A stretch of DNA of 64,000 bases. Origin: Pedobacter alluvionis. GTDB lineage: Bacteria; Bacteroidota; Bacteroidia; Sphingobacteriales; Sphingobacteriaceae. A program made the position numbers and the translations under genes. The notes beneath the pieces are model-generated. The model was not told the origin of the DNA. It did not search any database and worked only from the letters and a program-made list of their open reading frames with translations. Below are positions 16,618 to 26,499 of this stretch, one piece after another; the stretch's first letter is position 1, and each line of letters begins with the position of its first letter. Where the stretch lies: NCBI RefSeq assembly GCF_003664035.1, contig NZ_RCCK01000014.1, positions 394,981 through 458,980 of the forward strand, read 5' to 3'.

Positions 16618-19125
16618 ATGTACCCAAAATATAAGGCCCTTCCTGGTGTCGTTACAATTTGTTTGCTTTTTTTACTCAATTTATTTAACCTGCAGGCCAA
16701 TGCCCAAATTAAGGTAAGCGGAAAGGTGATTAATGCCCAGGATCAAGGCGTCCATAAAGCCACGATTAAATTTAAAAATGGCAAAGATCAGTTAAATGCA
16801 ATTAGCGATTCGTTAGGAAATTTCTCGCTTATCTTACCTAAAACTGCAAATTATGCTGTCACCGTTAGTGCCATTGGTTATAGCAGCTTTAATCAGATTT
16901 ACCCTATCAATCAGACAGGCGATTTAAATCTTGATGCCATTGTATTGCAAACTTCAAATGAAGAACTACAAACTGTTGAAGTAGTAGGTACCAACGGCAA
17001 AAAATATTACGGCAATTATTCCTTCTCAGCTACAAAAACGGCCACTTTGAACAAAGACATTCCTCAGGCTATTTCTTCGGTCTCAAAAGAACTGATTGCC
17101 GACAGGCAGGCAGCTGTACTGGCTGATGCTGTTAAAAATGTAACAGGAGTATCGCAAAGCAGTTATTATAATCAATTCTCTATCAGAGGAATTAATCAGA
17201 ATGAAGAAGGTGCTATTATTAATGGCATGCGTACCCATCAATATTATTTTAACCAACCGTTAACAAATAACCTCGAACGGATCGAAGTAATAAAAGGCCC
17301 TGCAAGTGCCACGTTTTCGAGTGTAGACCCAGGGGGAAGTATTAATCTGGTTACTAAAAAACCACTGACTGAAGACCGCAAGGAAATCAGCATCTCGGCC
17401 GGAAGTTTTAGTACAGTACGCGGAGCATTAGATTTTACTGGTCCGTTAAATTCGGATAAAACACTGCTTTACCGGCTCAACCTCGGCTATGAAGACAGCA
17501 AAAGTTTCAGAGACCTGCAATATAGAAAGGGTTATATTATTGCTCCTTCATTTTCATACATCCCAAATGACCGAACCAGTTTAAATGTAGAGGTTGTAAT
17601 GAACAACAGCAATTCGAGATTAGACCGTGGACAAGCTATTTTTGGCGCCATCGCCAGGCAAACCGATTTAAAAAGCACACCAATCAGTTTCAATATGGGT
17701 GCCAGCAACGACCGTTTTAACAGTCAGGATTTAATGCTGATGACCAATTTTTCTCATCGTTTTAACCAGGATATTGTTTTCAATGTGGCTTATATGAAGC
17801 AAAACTGGAACGAAGATCTTCTGGAACATCGAACCACCAATGCTTTTGGTGTTGATGAAAACAATCAACCTATCCCTACCCTTGCGGCCATGCGGGCAGT
17901 TCAGCGTCAGCAAAAGTGGCGTACCGATAATCTAAGCACCTATTTCAGTATAAATGCCAATACGTTTAGCTTAAACCATAAACTGGTAATCGGCTACGAT
18001 CGGATTAATACCCAGAAACTGCGTGGCGGTGGTGAAAATTCTGCACAGGGTTACCGGTTAAAAGACGGAACCATTGCAGCAAGGTACGATCCCACAAAAA
18101 AAGATCTCTATTTATTTAAAGTGGTAAACGGCGTAAATGCACCTGTGCCCAACGTAGAGCATTTTAACCTAGCCAACCCAAGTTATACGATTAAAAATTT
18201 AAGCGATTATATTTTTACCAAAACTGAAATACCACCGGCCTACAATTTAGTTAATGCCGTTTATTTTCAGGATCAGATCAAATATGACAAGCTTGCCTTA
18301 ACCCTGGGCCTGAGACAGGAATGGTACGAAGATTACAGCAATTATGAACTGGCGACCCAGAAGAAAATTTATCAACATAAACTCTTGCCAAGAGTTGGGA
18401 TAACCTATGCGGTAACCACGAACATTAATCTTTATGGAACTTATTTGCAAGGTTACCAACCGCAGGGCAATACTTCAACTCTGGTAATTGTTCCGCCGCC
18501 TGCAGGTTCCAATTTTAAACCATTAGAAAGTGATTTGAAGGAAATTGGTGCGAAATCTGAATGGCTGAATAAAAACCTGATGGTAAATGTTTCGGTTTTC
18601 GAAATTAACCAGAAAAACCTATTGATGAATGCAAACGATCCTTTAGATGTAAACCGCTTAATTGAACGTGGCGCACAACGCAGCCGTGGTTTCGAATTCG
18701 AAGCTTCAGGTTTCATCAGACAAAACTGGCAGTTTAATGCAGGTTATAGTTATGTAGATGCCATTATTAAGGATGATTTAAACCCGGCTTTAATCGGTCA
18801 GCGTGTGCAGAACACACCAAAACACAGTGCCAGCTTATGGACGCGTTATAATTTTGAAACGCAACAGCTGAAAGGTATTGGTTTTGGCACAGGCTTACAA
18901 TATAGTGGTACTAAACTTCCATTATACATCAGAGATTTTACACTTCCGGCCTATACCCTTGTTGATGCCGCAGTTTATTATTCTCCTGCAGGTTCTAAAG
19001 TACAGTTGGCCATAAACATGAACAACATTTTAAATAAAACCTATTGGGTTGGGGCACAAAACTACCTACGCCTTTTCCCTGGCACACCAAGAAATGTAAT
19101 GTTTAACGTAACTTATAGAATATAA
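16618..19125 (+). CDS. TonB-dependent siderophore-type outer-membrane receptor
   Basis: 835 residues from the ATG at 16618, with a signal peptide ending NLQANAQ; the frame start at 16564 overlaps the ATPase gene. A carboxypeptidase-like domain (VSGKVINAQDQGVHKATIKF) precedes the plug (ATKTATLNKDIPQAISSVSK, QSSYYNQFSIRGINQNEEGA, ERIEVIKGPASATFSSVDPG), which matches the siderophore receptor class (FhuA/FecA-like). The barrel ends in RNVMFNVTYRI. Its stop overlaps the following permease start (TAATG), and it follows the ATPase gene by 13 bp. Metal or siderophore uptake is likely; substrate unknown. Confidence 0.93.
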   Translation: MYPKYKALPGVVTICLLFLLNLFNLQANAQIKVSGKVINAQDQGVHKATIKFKNGKDQLNAISDSLGNFSLILPKTANYAVTVSAIGYSSFNQIYPINQTGDLNLDAIVLQTSNEELQTVEVVGTNGKKYYGNYSFSATKTATLNKDIPQAISSVSKELIADRQAAVLADAVKNVTGVSQSSYYNQFSIRGINQNEEGAIINGMRTHQYYFNQPLTNNLERIEVIKGPASATFSSVDPGGSINLVTKKPLTEDRKEISISAGSFSTVRGALDFTGPLNSDKTLLYRLNLGYEDSKSFRDLQYRKGYIIAPSFSYIPNDRTSLNVEVVMNNSNSRLDRGQAIFGAIARQTDLKSTPISFNMGASNDRFNSQDLMLMTNFSHRFNQDIVFNVAYMKQNWNEDLLEHRTTNAFGVDENNQPIPTLAAMRAVQRQQKWRTDNLSTYFSINANTFSLNHKLVIGYDRINTQKLRGGGENSAQGYRLKDGTIAARYDPTKKDLYLFKVVNGVNAPVPNVEHFNLANPSYTIKNLSDYIFTKTEIPPAYNLVNAVYFQDQIKYDKLALTLGLRQEWYEDYSNYELATQKKIYQHKLLPRVGITYAVTTNINLYGTYLQGYQPQGNTSTLVIVPPPAGSNFKPLESDLKEIGAKSEWLNKNLMVNVSVFEINQKNLLMNANDPLDVNRLIERGAQRSRGFEFEASGFIRQNWQFNAGYSYVDAIIKDDLNPALIGQRVQNTPKHSASLWTRYNFETQQLKGIGFGTGLQYSGTKLPLYIRDFTLPAYTLVDAAVYYSPAGSKVQLAINMNNILNKTYWVGAQNYLRLFPGTPRNVMFNVTYRI

Positions 19126-20573
19126 TGTCAGCTAGAATAAGCACTATTGCGAAACAAACTTTTAAAGCCGCCTTTAACAATAGCGCCACCTTAGCCTTAA
19201 CCCTTTTATTGGGTTTATCGCTCTGTTTGGCCACTTATGTTGGCTGGCAAAACTTTAAAACGCAAAATAATCAACGGCTCCATTATAAGGAGCTGGTAAG
19301 GGCACAATGGTTAGCCAAACCAGATAAACATCCTCACAGGATGGCGCACTATGGCTACCTCGCCTTTCGCGAAAAACATGAACTCAGTTTCTTCGATTTT
19401 GGCATAGAAAGTTTCGCCGGGGTATCGATTTTTTTAGAGGCACATAAACAGAACACCGTCAATTTTAGTGAAGCAGGTTTTACGAACGGCATGTTAAGCT
19501 TTGGCGAAATCAGTGTAGCCATGGTATTACAACTGTTGGTACCCCTGCTCATTTTCTTTTTGGGTTATAACAGCATATCGGCAGAACGCGAATCAGGGAC
19601 ATTAAAAATCCTGTTGTGCCAGGATGTAAGCTGGAAACAACTCCTTTGGGGCAAAACTATAGGTATTATTGGCGTTTGCCTCTCCATATTTATCCCACTT
19701 ATATTGCTCACCATCTTGTTATGGGCATCTTTAAGTCACTGGCAAATTAGTATGGATTCAGCCTTACGCCTGTTACTCCTGGTTTTGTCTTATGCCATTT
19801 ATTTTTTCATTATTTCGGCCATTACCGTTTTGGTTTCGGCCTTTGCGCGCAGTTCTAAATCAGCCTTAATTACCTTATTGGCCTGCTGGATATTTTTCAT
19901 GGTCATTATGCCCCGTATTACTCAGGCGGTTGGTGTAAAGATCCATCCTTCGCCTTCTAAAATAGAATTTGCCGATGCCATTGCAGCTGATGTTCATCGG
20001 CAAGGCGATAGCCACGATCCCAATGACCCACATTACGCGGCCATTAAAGATTCACTGCTTAAAGCTTACACGGTGGATGATGTAAAAAAACTCCCTTTTA
20101 ACTATGGCGGTTATATTATGGCCGAAGGCGAAAAAATTACCTCAAAAATTTATAGTCAGCACCAAAATGAGCTGAACCATATTTTCGAAAAACAGAACAG
20201 CATTACTACCATTTCGGGTTTCTTAAACCCTTATTTATTGCTGAAACATATTTCGATGGCCTTAACCGCATCCGATTTTAATACCTTCGTCGATTTTCAG
20301 CATCAGGCAGAGACCTATCGCTATCAACTTGCTCAAAAGATGAATAAGCTGCAAATTGAAAAGATTAGCAATATTGCACCTGGAGAAGAAGAAAAACCTT
20401 TAGCCATCAGCAAGGCAAACTGGGCCGAACAACCCGATTTCAATTACCATTTCAAAAAACTAGGTACTGTTTTGTCGAATGAGTTATTAGCACTAAGCGC
20501 CCTAACCTTCTGGTTATTGGTTGCGGTTATGTTGCTTCAATATTCAACCAAATGGATCAAAACGATATCGTAA
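19125..20573 (+). CDS. ABC-2 type permease, DUF3526-like
   Basis: 482 residues. An N-terminal membrane helix (LALTLLLGLSLCLATYVGW) is followed by a large periplasmic loop, then a core of helices at about residues 135-270 (VLQLLVPLLIFFLGYNSISAERESGTLKILL and following), another periplasmic segment and a last C-terminal helix (ALTFWLLVAVMLLQY). The ISAERESGTLK segment is typical of ABC-2 permeases. Start overlaps the receptor stop by 1 bp. It probably forms a heterodimer with the next gene product and uses the ATPase encoded upstream. Confidence 0.85.
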   Translation: MSARISTIAKQTFKAAFNNSATLALTLLLGLSLCLATYVGWQNFKTQNNQRLHYKELVRAQWLAKPDKHPHRMAHYGYLAFREKHELSFFDFGIESFAGVSIFLEAHKQNTVNFSEAGFTNGMLSFGEISVAMVLQLLVPLLIFFLGYNSISAERESGTLKILLCQDVSWKQLLWGKTIGIIGVCLSIFIPLILLTILLWASLSHWQISMDSALRLLLLVLSYAIYFFIISAITVLVSAFARSSKSALITLLACWIFFMVIMPRITQAVGVKIHPSPSKIEFADAIAADVHRQGDSHDPNDPHYAAIKDSLLKAYTVDDVKKLPFNYGGYIMAEGEKITSKIYSQHQNELNHIFEKQNSITTISGFLNPYLLLKHISMALTASDFNTFVDFQHQAETYRYQLAQKMNKLQIEKISNIAPGEEEKPLAISKANWAEQPDFNYHFKKLGTVLSNELLALSALTFWLLVAVMLLQYSTKWIKTIS

Positions 20574-20578
20574 TAAAC

Positions 20579-21940
20579 ATGAAAAAAAGTAGATATAACC
20601 TTGAATTTAAATTGTTTTTTAGAAGTAGTTCCTCATGGATTGGGATCGTTGTGCTCCTGATAACAGGCTTTGCTGGCCTGTATTTCGGCAAAACCTTCGT
20701 CGCCAGGCAAAAGGCTGTAATTGAAAAAGCAGCATTGCTACAAAAGAAAAACACCATCAATAATATTAATCACTTTGGCAAAGATATTGGCCTGTTTTTT
20801 TTCCATAATAAGTTTACGCTGGCCAACGCACCGAACAACTGGGCTGCTTTTGCCAATGGGCAGCGAGATATCAATCCTTATTTAATTTCGGTAACCATGT
20901 TGGGTTTAGAAGGCCAACTTTATGATACAGATATTAATAACCCTGTTAGCCTGCTTTTGGGCAATATGGATCTTAGTTTCGTTTATATCTTTTTATTCCC
21001 ACTGGTTATTATTGCCTTTACCTACAATCTTCTTTCAGAGCAAAAGGAAAGCGGCATTTGGTCGCTCTTAAGAGCACAAACCAATCAATCATTTCAGGTA
21101 ATCTGGCAAAAATTTTTAGTCAGGCTAGTGGTAATTTTTACTGTTGCGCTGTTGCTATTATTTATAGCGATGCTTTATTTAGAACTCCCCCAAGATTTCA
21201 CTTTCTTGTCGGTTACCGTACTCATTTTACTTTATCTGACTTTTTGGTTTGCCATTTCATTTTTCTTCATCTCTCTAGGTAAATCTTCTAATTTTAATGC
21301 ATCGGCGCTGATAGCAGTCTGGGTACTACTCTGCATCGTAATTCCTGCATCTTTCAATCTTTTCCTTACCTGGAAATACCCGGTACCTGAAGCTTTGCAA
21401 AATGTGATCAACCAACGCGAAGGCTATCATGAAAAGTGGGATATGGCTAAAGACGTAACCATGAAACCTTTTTTTGAACATTACCCCCAATTGAAGAAAT
21501 ATCCTTTTCCTGAGCAGAAAACCTTTAGCTGGTACTGGTATTATGCCATGCAGCAAATGGGCGATGACCAGGCAGCAACAAGCAGGTTTGCTATCGAAAA
21601 GAAACTCGCCAGCAGGCAATATTTCACCAATATCTTTGCATTTTTCTTTCCTACCATACAAACTCAACTTGGGGTAAATAAAATGGCAGGATCTGATCTG
21701 GATACACATCTCGGCTTTCAACAGGCGGTCAGAAAATATCACGAGCAGATCCGCTTACATTTTTATCCGGCAATTTTTCTTAATCAATCAGTTGATAATA
21801 CAGACATTAAAAATTATAAACTGGAAAAATATAATCCGCAAGAGATTCCGTATATCTGGATTAACATGCTTTCGGTTTCACTACTAACCATAATGATTAT
21901 TGGCGCCACGGCCTTAAATTTAAAAAGGTTCAATAATTAA
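20579..21940 (+). CDS. ABC-2 type permease, DUF3526-like, second subunit
   Basis: 453 residues from the ATG at 20579, five bases after the first permease stop; an alternative ATG at 20552 overlaps that gene. Topology mirrors its neighbour: N-terminal helix (WIGIVVLLITGFAGLYFG), extracytoplasmic loop, then helices with LLSEQKESGIWSLLRAQ, and a C-terminal helix (MLSVSLLTIMIIGATAL). Together with the previous protein it would form the membrane channel. The cassette ends in a long palindromic repeat. Confidence 0.85.
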   Translation: MKKSRYNLEFKLFFRSSSSWIGIVVLLITGFAGLYFGKTFVARQKAVIEKAALLQKKNTINNINHFGKDIGLFFFHNKFTLANAPNNWAAFANGQRDINPYLISVTMLGLEGQLYDTDINNPVSLLLGNMDLSFVYIFLFPLVIIAFTYNLLSEQKESGIWSLLRAQTNQSFQVIWQKFLVRLVVIFTVALLLLFIAMLYLELPQDFTFLSVTVLILLYLTFWFAISFFFISLGKSSNFNASALIAVWVLLCIVIPASFNLFLTWKYPVPEALQNVINQREGYHEKWDMAKDVTMKPFFEHYPQLKKYPFPEQKTFSWYWYYAMQQMGDDQAATSRFAIEKKLASRQYFTNIFAFFFPTIQTQLGVNKMAGSDLDTHLGFQQAVRKYHEQIRLHFYPAIFLNQSVDNTDIKNYKLEKYNPQEIPYIWINMLSVSLLTIMIIGATALNLKRFNN

Positions 21941-21949
21941 CAGAATGGT

Positions 21950-22046
21950 CGTCATTGCGAGAAGGCTTTTTCAGCCGACGAAGCAATCTTTATAGCAAGT
22001 ATTGCTAGCATGAAAGATTGCTTCGTCGTTCCTCCTCGCAATGACG
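21950..22046. repeat. Long hairpin repeat at the end of the ABC/TonB cassette
   Basis: CGTCATTGCGAG (21950-21961) pairs with CTCGCAATGACG (22035-22046), and GACGAAGCAATCTTT pairs with AAAGATTGCTTCGTC inside. This is a widespread bacterial palindromic intergenic repeat type and may also stop transcription from both sides. No gene is visible in 21941-22163. Confidence 0.75.
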
Positions 22047-22163
22047 TTTTATCGCGGACATCCGCAACCTCAAATTCTACTAGCTAATCAATTGACTCTA
22101 AGGTATCAGATTTCCTTCAACCAATGACAAATGGCCAACTAACTAATGACCAATGAACCTCCC

Positions 22164-22631
22164 TTACAGCGGATAAGCGGTTTCACTTTTTGGCTCTGAA
22201 AGTACAAAATAGCTCTGCACGGTTGTAATATTGGGGAGTGTTGCTAGTTTATTCCGTAAAAATTCGTGATAGGCATCCATATCTTTAGTTGCAATACGGA
22301 GAATAAAATCGTGAGCCCCAGTCATTTGAAGGCATTCCATTACTTCGCCAAATTTAGAAACTTCGGTTTCGAATTCGATCAGGGTTTTAGCAGTATGCTC
22401 TTTCAGTAATACATGAGAGAAAGCAATCAGGTTTCTGTTTATTTTTTTCCGATCGAGAATTGCCACAATTCTTTTAATGTAACCTTGTTCCTTTAATCTC
22501 CTTATACGTTCGTGTATGGTTGCTATAGATTTATGCAGCTTTAACGATATCTCTTTATGAGTCAGGGCGGCATCATGCTGCAGCAATTTTAATATTTCGA
22601 TATCAACCTGATCTAAATCTCCGTGTATCAT
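22164..22631 (-). CDS. Lrp/AsnC-family transcriptional regulator
   Basis: 155 residues. The N-terminal winged helix-turn-helix (LDQVDIEILKLLQHDAALTH, then IHERIRRLKEQGYIKRIVAIL) is followed by a ligand-binding RAM domain (MECLQMTGAHDFILRIATKD). Length and motifs are standard. It is divergent from the cysteine-synthase-like gene with a 196-bp gap, so it probably controls that gene in response to an amino acid. Confidence 0.94.
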   Translation of the reverse strand: MIHGDLDQVDIEILKLLQHDAALTHKEISLKLHKSIATIHERIRRLKEQGYIKRIVAILDRKKINRNLIAFSHVLLKEHTAKTLIEFETEVSKFGEVMECLQMTGAHDFILRIATKDMDAYHEFLRNKLATLPNITTVQSYFVLSEPKSETAYPL

Positions 22632-22827
22632 GTATGCCTATGAATGAAAAAAAATATAATGGACATTAAAAAACTCAGCTTAAACTGAAATAAAAATCAA
22701 TATTAGTCAAAAAAAACAGAAAATTTCCGTAAAAAACAACTTGTATTGACACAAATAAGAATAATAATGAATTTTACCGAAATTAAATTACTGAAAAGCT
22801 TTCTGTAATTGATTAAAAAAAATAGCC

Positions 22828-23874
22828 ATGAGAACATTAACAGCAAATGAAATGACAGCTTCCAATATAGGGAAATTTGAACATTTATCGCTTCTGGTTG
22901 GTAACACACCAATGCTGGAGCTTACTTATACTTACCAGGGAAGTATAGGTAAAATTTATGTTAAATGTGAGCATTATAACCTGACAGGCAGTATTAAGGA
23001 TAGGATGGCGCTTTACACCCTGAAAAAAGCTTATGCTGAAGGCAAAATCAAAGCCGGAGACCGTATAGTTGAGGCTACGAGCGGTAACACCGGGATTGCA
23101 TTTGCAGCAATAGGCAAAGCTTTAGGTCATCCGGTAACCATCATAATGCCCAACTGGTTGAGCAAAGAGCGCATGGATATTATTAAAAGTTTAGGTGCTG
23201 AAATTATTCTGGTGAGCAAGGAAGAAGGTGGGTTTATTGGTAGCATTAAACTTGCAGAAGAGATGGCCGAAAACAATCCGGATATCTTTTTACCAAAACA
23301 GTTCGAAAATATTGCCAATCCAGAAGCACACGAACATACCACAGGTAAGGAAATCTGGGGCCAATTAAAATTGAAAAATCTATCACCCGATGCTTTTGTT
23401 GCCGGAGTAGGCACCGGAGGAACCATCATGGGCGTAGGTAATTTTTTAAGAAAGCAAAACGCTGATATTAAAGTACACCCACTTGAACCTGCAGAATCAC
23501 CTACTTTAACTACGGGTTATAAAGTAGGCAGCCACAGAATCCAGGGCATTTCTGATGAGTTCATTCCAGAAATTGTTAAACTGAGCGAACTGGATGAAGT
23601 GATACAGGTAAATGATGGCGATGCCATACTAATGGCACAAAAACTAGCTGAGAAACTTGGTTTAGCGGTAGGCATATCATCAGGAGCCAATGTGATAGGT
23701 GCTATCAAACAACAACAAAAAATGGGAATTGACAGCTGCGTAGTGACCATCTTTTCCGATAGCAACAAAAAATATTTAAGTACCGATCTGATGAAGTTGG
23801 AACCAGTTAAAACAGGGTATATTACCCCTGAAGTAGATTTTCTGGATTACCAGGCCTTTAGCAGATTACATTAA
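22828..23874 (+). CDS. Cysteine synthase-like PLP enzyme (fold type II)
   Basis: 348 residues, about 40 longer than CysK/CysM owing mostly to the C-terminus. PLP lysine is K57 in GSIKDRMA; EATSGNTGIAFA binds substrate carboxylate and GVGTGGTIMGVG cradles the phosphate. SSGAN near the C-terminus also fits. Expected reaction: O-acetylserine (or O-phosphoserine) plus sulfide to cysteine; cystathionine beta-synthase-type chemistry is an alternative. It is followed after 24 bp by the DsbD gene pair and is divergent from an Lrp regulator, tying cysteine supply to periplasmic thiol chemistry. Confidence 0.9.
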   Translation: MRTLTANEMTASNIGKFEHLSLLVGNTPMLELTYTYQGSIGKIYVKCEHYNLTGSIKDRMALYTLKKAYAEGKIKAGDRIVEATSGNTGIAFAAIGKALGHPVTIIMPNWLSKERMDIIKSLGAEIILVSKEEGGFIGSIKLAEEMAENNPDIFLPKQFENIANPEAHEHTTGKEIWGQLKLKNLSPDAFVAGVGTGGTIMGVGNFLRKQNADIKVHPLEPAESPTLTTGYKVGSHRIQGISDEFIPEIVKLSELDEVIQVNDGDAILMAQKLAEKLGLAVGISSGANVIGAIKQQQKMGIDSCVVTIFSDSNKKYLSTDLMKLEPVKTGYITPEVDFLDYQAFSRLH

Positions 23875-23898
23875 TCAACATAACCAATAAACCACAAC

Positions 23899-24348
23899 AT
23901 GAAAAAAATCATCTTTTTGTTCTGTACTGTATGCCTGATTAGCCTTAGTGCATATAGCCAAATTTTAAAACCCGTAACCTGGAGTTATGCCGCAAAAAAA
24001 ACAGGTCCAAATACAGCTACTGTTTTCATCAAAGCTTCGGTAGATCAGGGCTGGCACCTTTATTCACAATTTGTTAAAGACGGAGGTCCTGTTAAAACAA
24101 CCTTTACTTTTCCTGCATCCGGCGCTTATACCCTGGTTGGAAAAACAATCGAACCAAAAGCAATAACCAAGTTCGAATCTACTTTTAAAATGGATGTAAG
24201 CTACTTCGAAAAGTCGGTAGTTTTTCAACAAAAAGTGAAGCTAAAAGGTAAAACCGCAACCATTAAAGGCAATGTAGAGTTTATGGTATGCGATGATAAG
24301 CAATGTTTACCGCCAGAGCAGGTCGAATTTAGTATTCCTGTAAAATAA
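23899..24348 (+). CDS. Periplasmic DsbD N-terminal domain-like protein (DsbDalpha)
   Basis: 149 residues with a signal peptide (FCTVCLISLSAYSQ). The fold motif WSYAAKKTGPNTATVFIKAS, WHLYSQ and the C-terminal VEFMVCDDKQCLPPEQVEF with the CxxxxC pair define the DsbD N-terminal domain. Normally this is fused to the transmembrane and thioredoxin parts; here it is encoded separately, 16 bp before them. It receives electrons from the membrane domain and passes them to periplasmic substrates. Confidence 0.88.
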   Translation: MKKIIFLFCTVCLISLSAYSQILKPVTWSYAAKKTGPNTATVFIKASVDQGWHLYSQFVKDGGPVKTTFTFPASGAYTLVGKTIEPKAITKFESTFKMDVSYFEKSVVFQQKVKLKGKTATIKGNVEFMVCDDKQCLPPEQVEFSIPVK

Positions 24349-24364
24349 TAGCATTACCAAGACT

Positions 24365-26014
24365 ATGATATCCTTAAAAAAAATATGTCTCGGTTTGCTG
24401 TTCGTTTGTGCCATATCCTTAAATGGATATGCACAGGATAGCTCCGGCACCGACGACCTCACTTTTACAGAGATAAAGCCGGAAGCACCAGATAGCACAA
24501 TTAAAGCACCAGATACTGTTGCCAAAATAGCAGCCGCAGCACCCGCCACTGTTAAGCAAGCTGTTGCGCCACCAAAAGAAGAACACAAAACTTTGTGGGG
24601 GATTTTTATTGCAGGCTTTGTTGGCGGTTTAGCAGCCTTGTTGATGCCCTGCATCTTCCCTATGTTACCCCTTACGGTAAGTTTTTTCACTAAAGGATCA
24701 GAAAAAGGGAAAGCCTTTAGGCGGGCAGCATTGTATGGTTTTTTCATTATCCTCATTTATGTAGTGCTTGGGCTTTTGGTTACCATAATTTTTGGTGCCG
24801 ATGCCTTAAACAGTCTCTCTACCAATGGGATATTCAATTTCTTTTTCTTCTTATTGCTTGTTGTTTTTGCAGCTTCGTTTTTGGGTGCTTTTGAAATTAC
24901 CCTACCCTCTTCATGGGTAAATAAAATGGATGCCAATTCGGATAAAGGCGGCATTGCAGGATTATTTTTTATGGCCGGAACACTGGCTTTAGTATCCTTT
25001 TCCTGCACCGGCCCTATTATAGGTACTTTATTGGTACAAGCAGCTACAACGGGGGCTTTGTTAGGGCCAGCAATTGGTATGTTTGGCTTTTCTTTGGCTC
25101 TGGCCATTCCTTTTGCCTTGTTTGCTTTATTTCCGTCTGCGATGAACAAACTACCAAAATCTGGTGGTTGGCTAAACAGTGTTAAGGTTGTGCTCGGTTT
25201 TCTTGAACTTGCCTTTGCCCTAAAATTCTTAAGCAATGTAGATCTGGCCTACCATTGGGAATGGTTTGACCGCGAAATATTTTTAAGCCTTTGGATTGTT
25301 ATTTTCGGGATGATGGGTATTTATCTTCTGGGGAAACTAAAGTTTTCGCATGATAGTCCTTTAGCATTTATTTCAGTACCCAGGCTTTTTCTGGCTACTG
25401 TAGTATTGGCCTTTACCATTTACCTGATTCCGGGCATGTGGGGCGCGCCATTAAAGAGTATTTCAGCCTTTCTTCCACCTCAGGAAACACAGGATTTCGA
25501 TTTATATACAGCCAATTTATTAGCAGGGAAACCGACTGCAACAAATGATGGTCCGCATAAATATGCTGATAAATTTCATGCACCATTAAAGCTGAATGCC
25601 TATTTCGATTATGATGAAGGTTTAGCTGCAGCTAAGAAACTGAATAAACCTGTACTCATTGATTTTACCGGCCATGCCTGCGTAAACTGCAGAAAAATGG
25701 AAGCCAATGTTTGGCCAGATAAAGACGTATATAAAATGATCAGTAATGATTATGTATTGATTCAGTTATATGTGGATGATAAAACAGCACTTGCTCCGGC
25801 TGATGTAACGGTTACACCTGAAGGAAAAAAACTCAGCACCATTGGTAAAAAATGGAGCGACCTGCAAGCAAGGAAATTCCAGTCAAATTCGCAGCCTTTT
25901 TATGTACTGCTTGATCCAAAAACAGAAGCACTATTGGCACCACCACAAGGTGCTGATTATGAAATAGCCAATTACCAAAAATTCTTAAAAAGTGGTTTAA
26001 ACGCTTTCCACTAA
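24365..26014 (+). CDS. dsbD: Cytochrome c biogenesis/DsbD transmembrane protein with C-terminal thioredoxin domain
   Basis: 549 residues. A signal/Pro-Ala-rich linker (to about residue 75) precedes eight or so membrane helices with the two relay cysteines C96 (LMPCIFPML) and C214 (SFSCTGP). The C-terminal domain, from about residue 415, is thioredoxin-like with C439-V-N-C442 (HACVNCRKME). It moves electrons from cytosolic thioredoxin to the periplasm. The third module, DsbDalpha, is the separate upstream gene. A strong terminator follows. Confidence 0.93.
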   Translation: MISLKKICLGLLFVCAISLNGYAQDSSGTDDLTFTEIKPEAPDSTIKAPDTVAKIAAAAPATVKQAVAPPKEEHKTLWGIFIAGFVGGLAALLMPCIFPMLPLTVSFFTKGSEKGKAFRRAALYGFFIILIYVVLGLLVTIIFGADALNSLSTNGIFNFFFFLLLVVFAASFLGAFEITLPSSWVNKMDANSDKGGIAGLFFMAGTLALVSFSCTGPIIGTLLVQAATTGALLGPAIGMFGFSLALAIPFALFALFPSAMNKLPKSGGWLNSVKVVLGFLELAFALKFLSNVDLAYHWEWFDREIFLSLWIVIFGMMGIYLLGKLKFSHDSPLAFISVPRLFLATVVLAFTIYLIPGMWGAPLKSISAFLPPQETQDFDLYTANLLAGKPTATNDGPHKYADKFHAPLKLNAYFDYDEGLAAAKKLNKPVLIDFTGHACVNCRKMEANVWPDKDVYKMISNDYVLIQLYVDDKTALAPADVTVTPEGKKLSTIGKKWSDLQARKFQSNSQPFYVLLDPKTEALLAPPQGADYEIANYQKFLKSGLNAFH

Positions 26015-26052
26015 CAGATAGGACATAAAAGCGTTTATTTTAGTTAATGATG

Positions 26053-26098
26053 GAAGGACAGTACCGGATGGTCTGTCCTTTGTTTTGCCTTTTTTTTT
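26053..26098 (+). terminator. Rho-independent terminator after dsbD
   Basis: AAGGACAG (26054-26061) and CTGTCCTT (26073-26080) form a perfect 8-bp stem with an 11-nt loop, followed by a T-rich tract TGTTTTGCCTTTTTTTTT. Confidence 0.85.
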
Positions 26099-26160
26099 CC
26101 ACAGGTAAATCCACTCATTTACATACCTCAGCATTAATCTTTGCAAATACGTATCGCTTA

Positions 26161-26178
26161 CAGGATGGGACAGGACGG
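26161..26178 (+). promoter_or_regulatory. Candidate PUL activator site upstream of susC (CAGGA direct repeat)
   Basis: CAGGATGGGACAGGACGG holds two CAGGA units with a 10-bp period. It matches, in the same orientation to the downstream gene, the sites in front of PL11 (47900-47919) and GH2 (44095-44114): CAGGAT-N3-ACAGGA-N-G is shared by all three. It lies 320 bp upstream of susC. The rest of 26099-26499 shows no gene. Confidence 0.5.
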
Positions 26179-26499
26179 ATTAGCCGAATAAAAGTTCTAA
26201 CATCGTATAACCAAGTATAAATCCATTCTTTTAATCATTACCTATATGAGCAAGAAAAATTACGCTAACATAATGCAATCGTTTGCATTTACTGATCTCA
26301 TTATCGCCATTTTAGATTCGCGAAGCACATAAGAAGAAAAGCCAGGTGTAGCCAAACTAACTCATTTTTCATCTTGTACCAGGTAATACATCCAGATGCA
26401 ATGGATTACTTGCTTAACCATACACCCTCAAAACAGATAGCACAGCACCTCCGGTATGCTATTACCAAATAACCAAATATTTACAAAACCAATTAAATT

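Noticed and set aside
22746..22775. TTGACA box as a sigma70-type promoter for the cysteine-synthase-like gene
   Set aside because: No -10 hexamer at the right distance, and Bacteroidota promoters use other elements.
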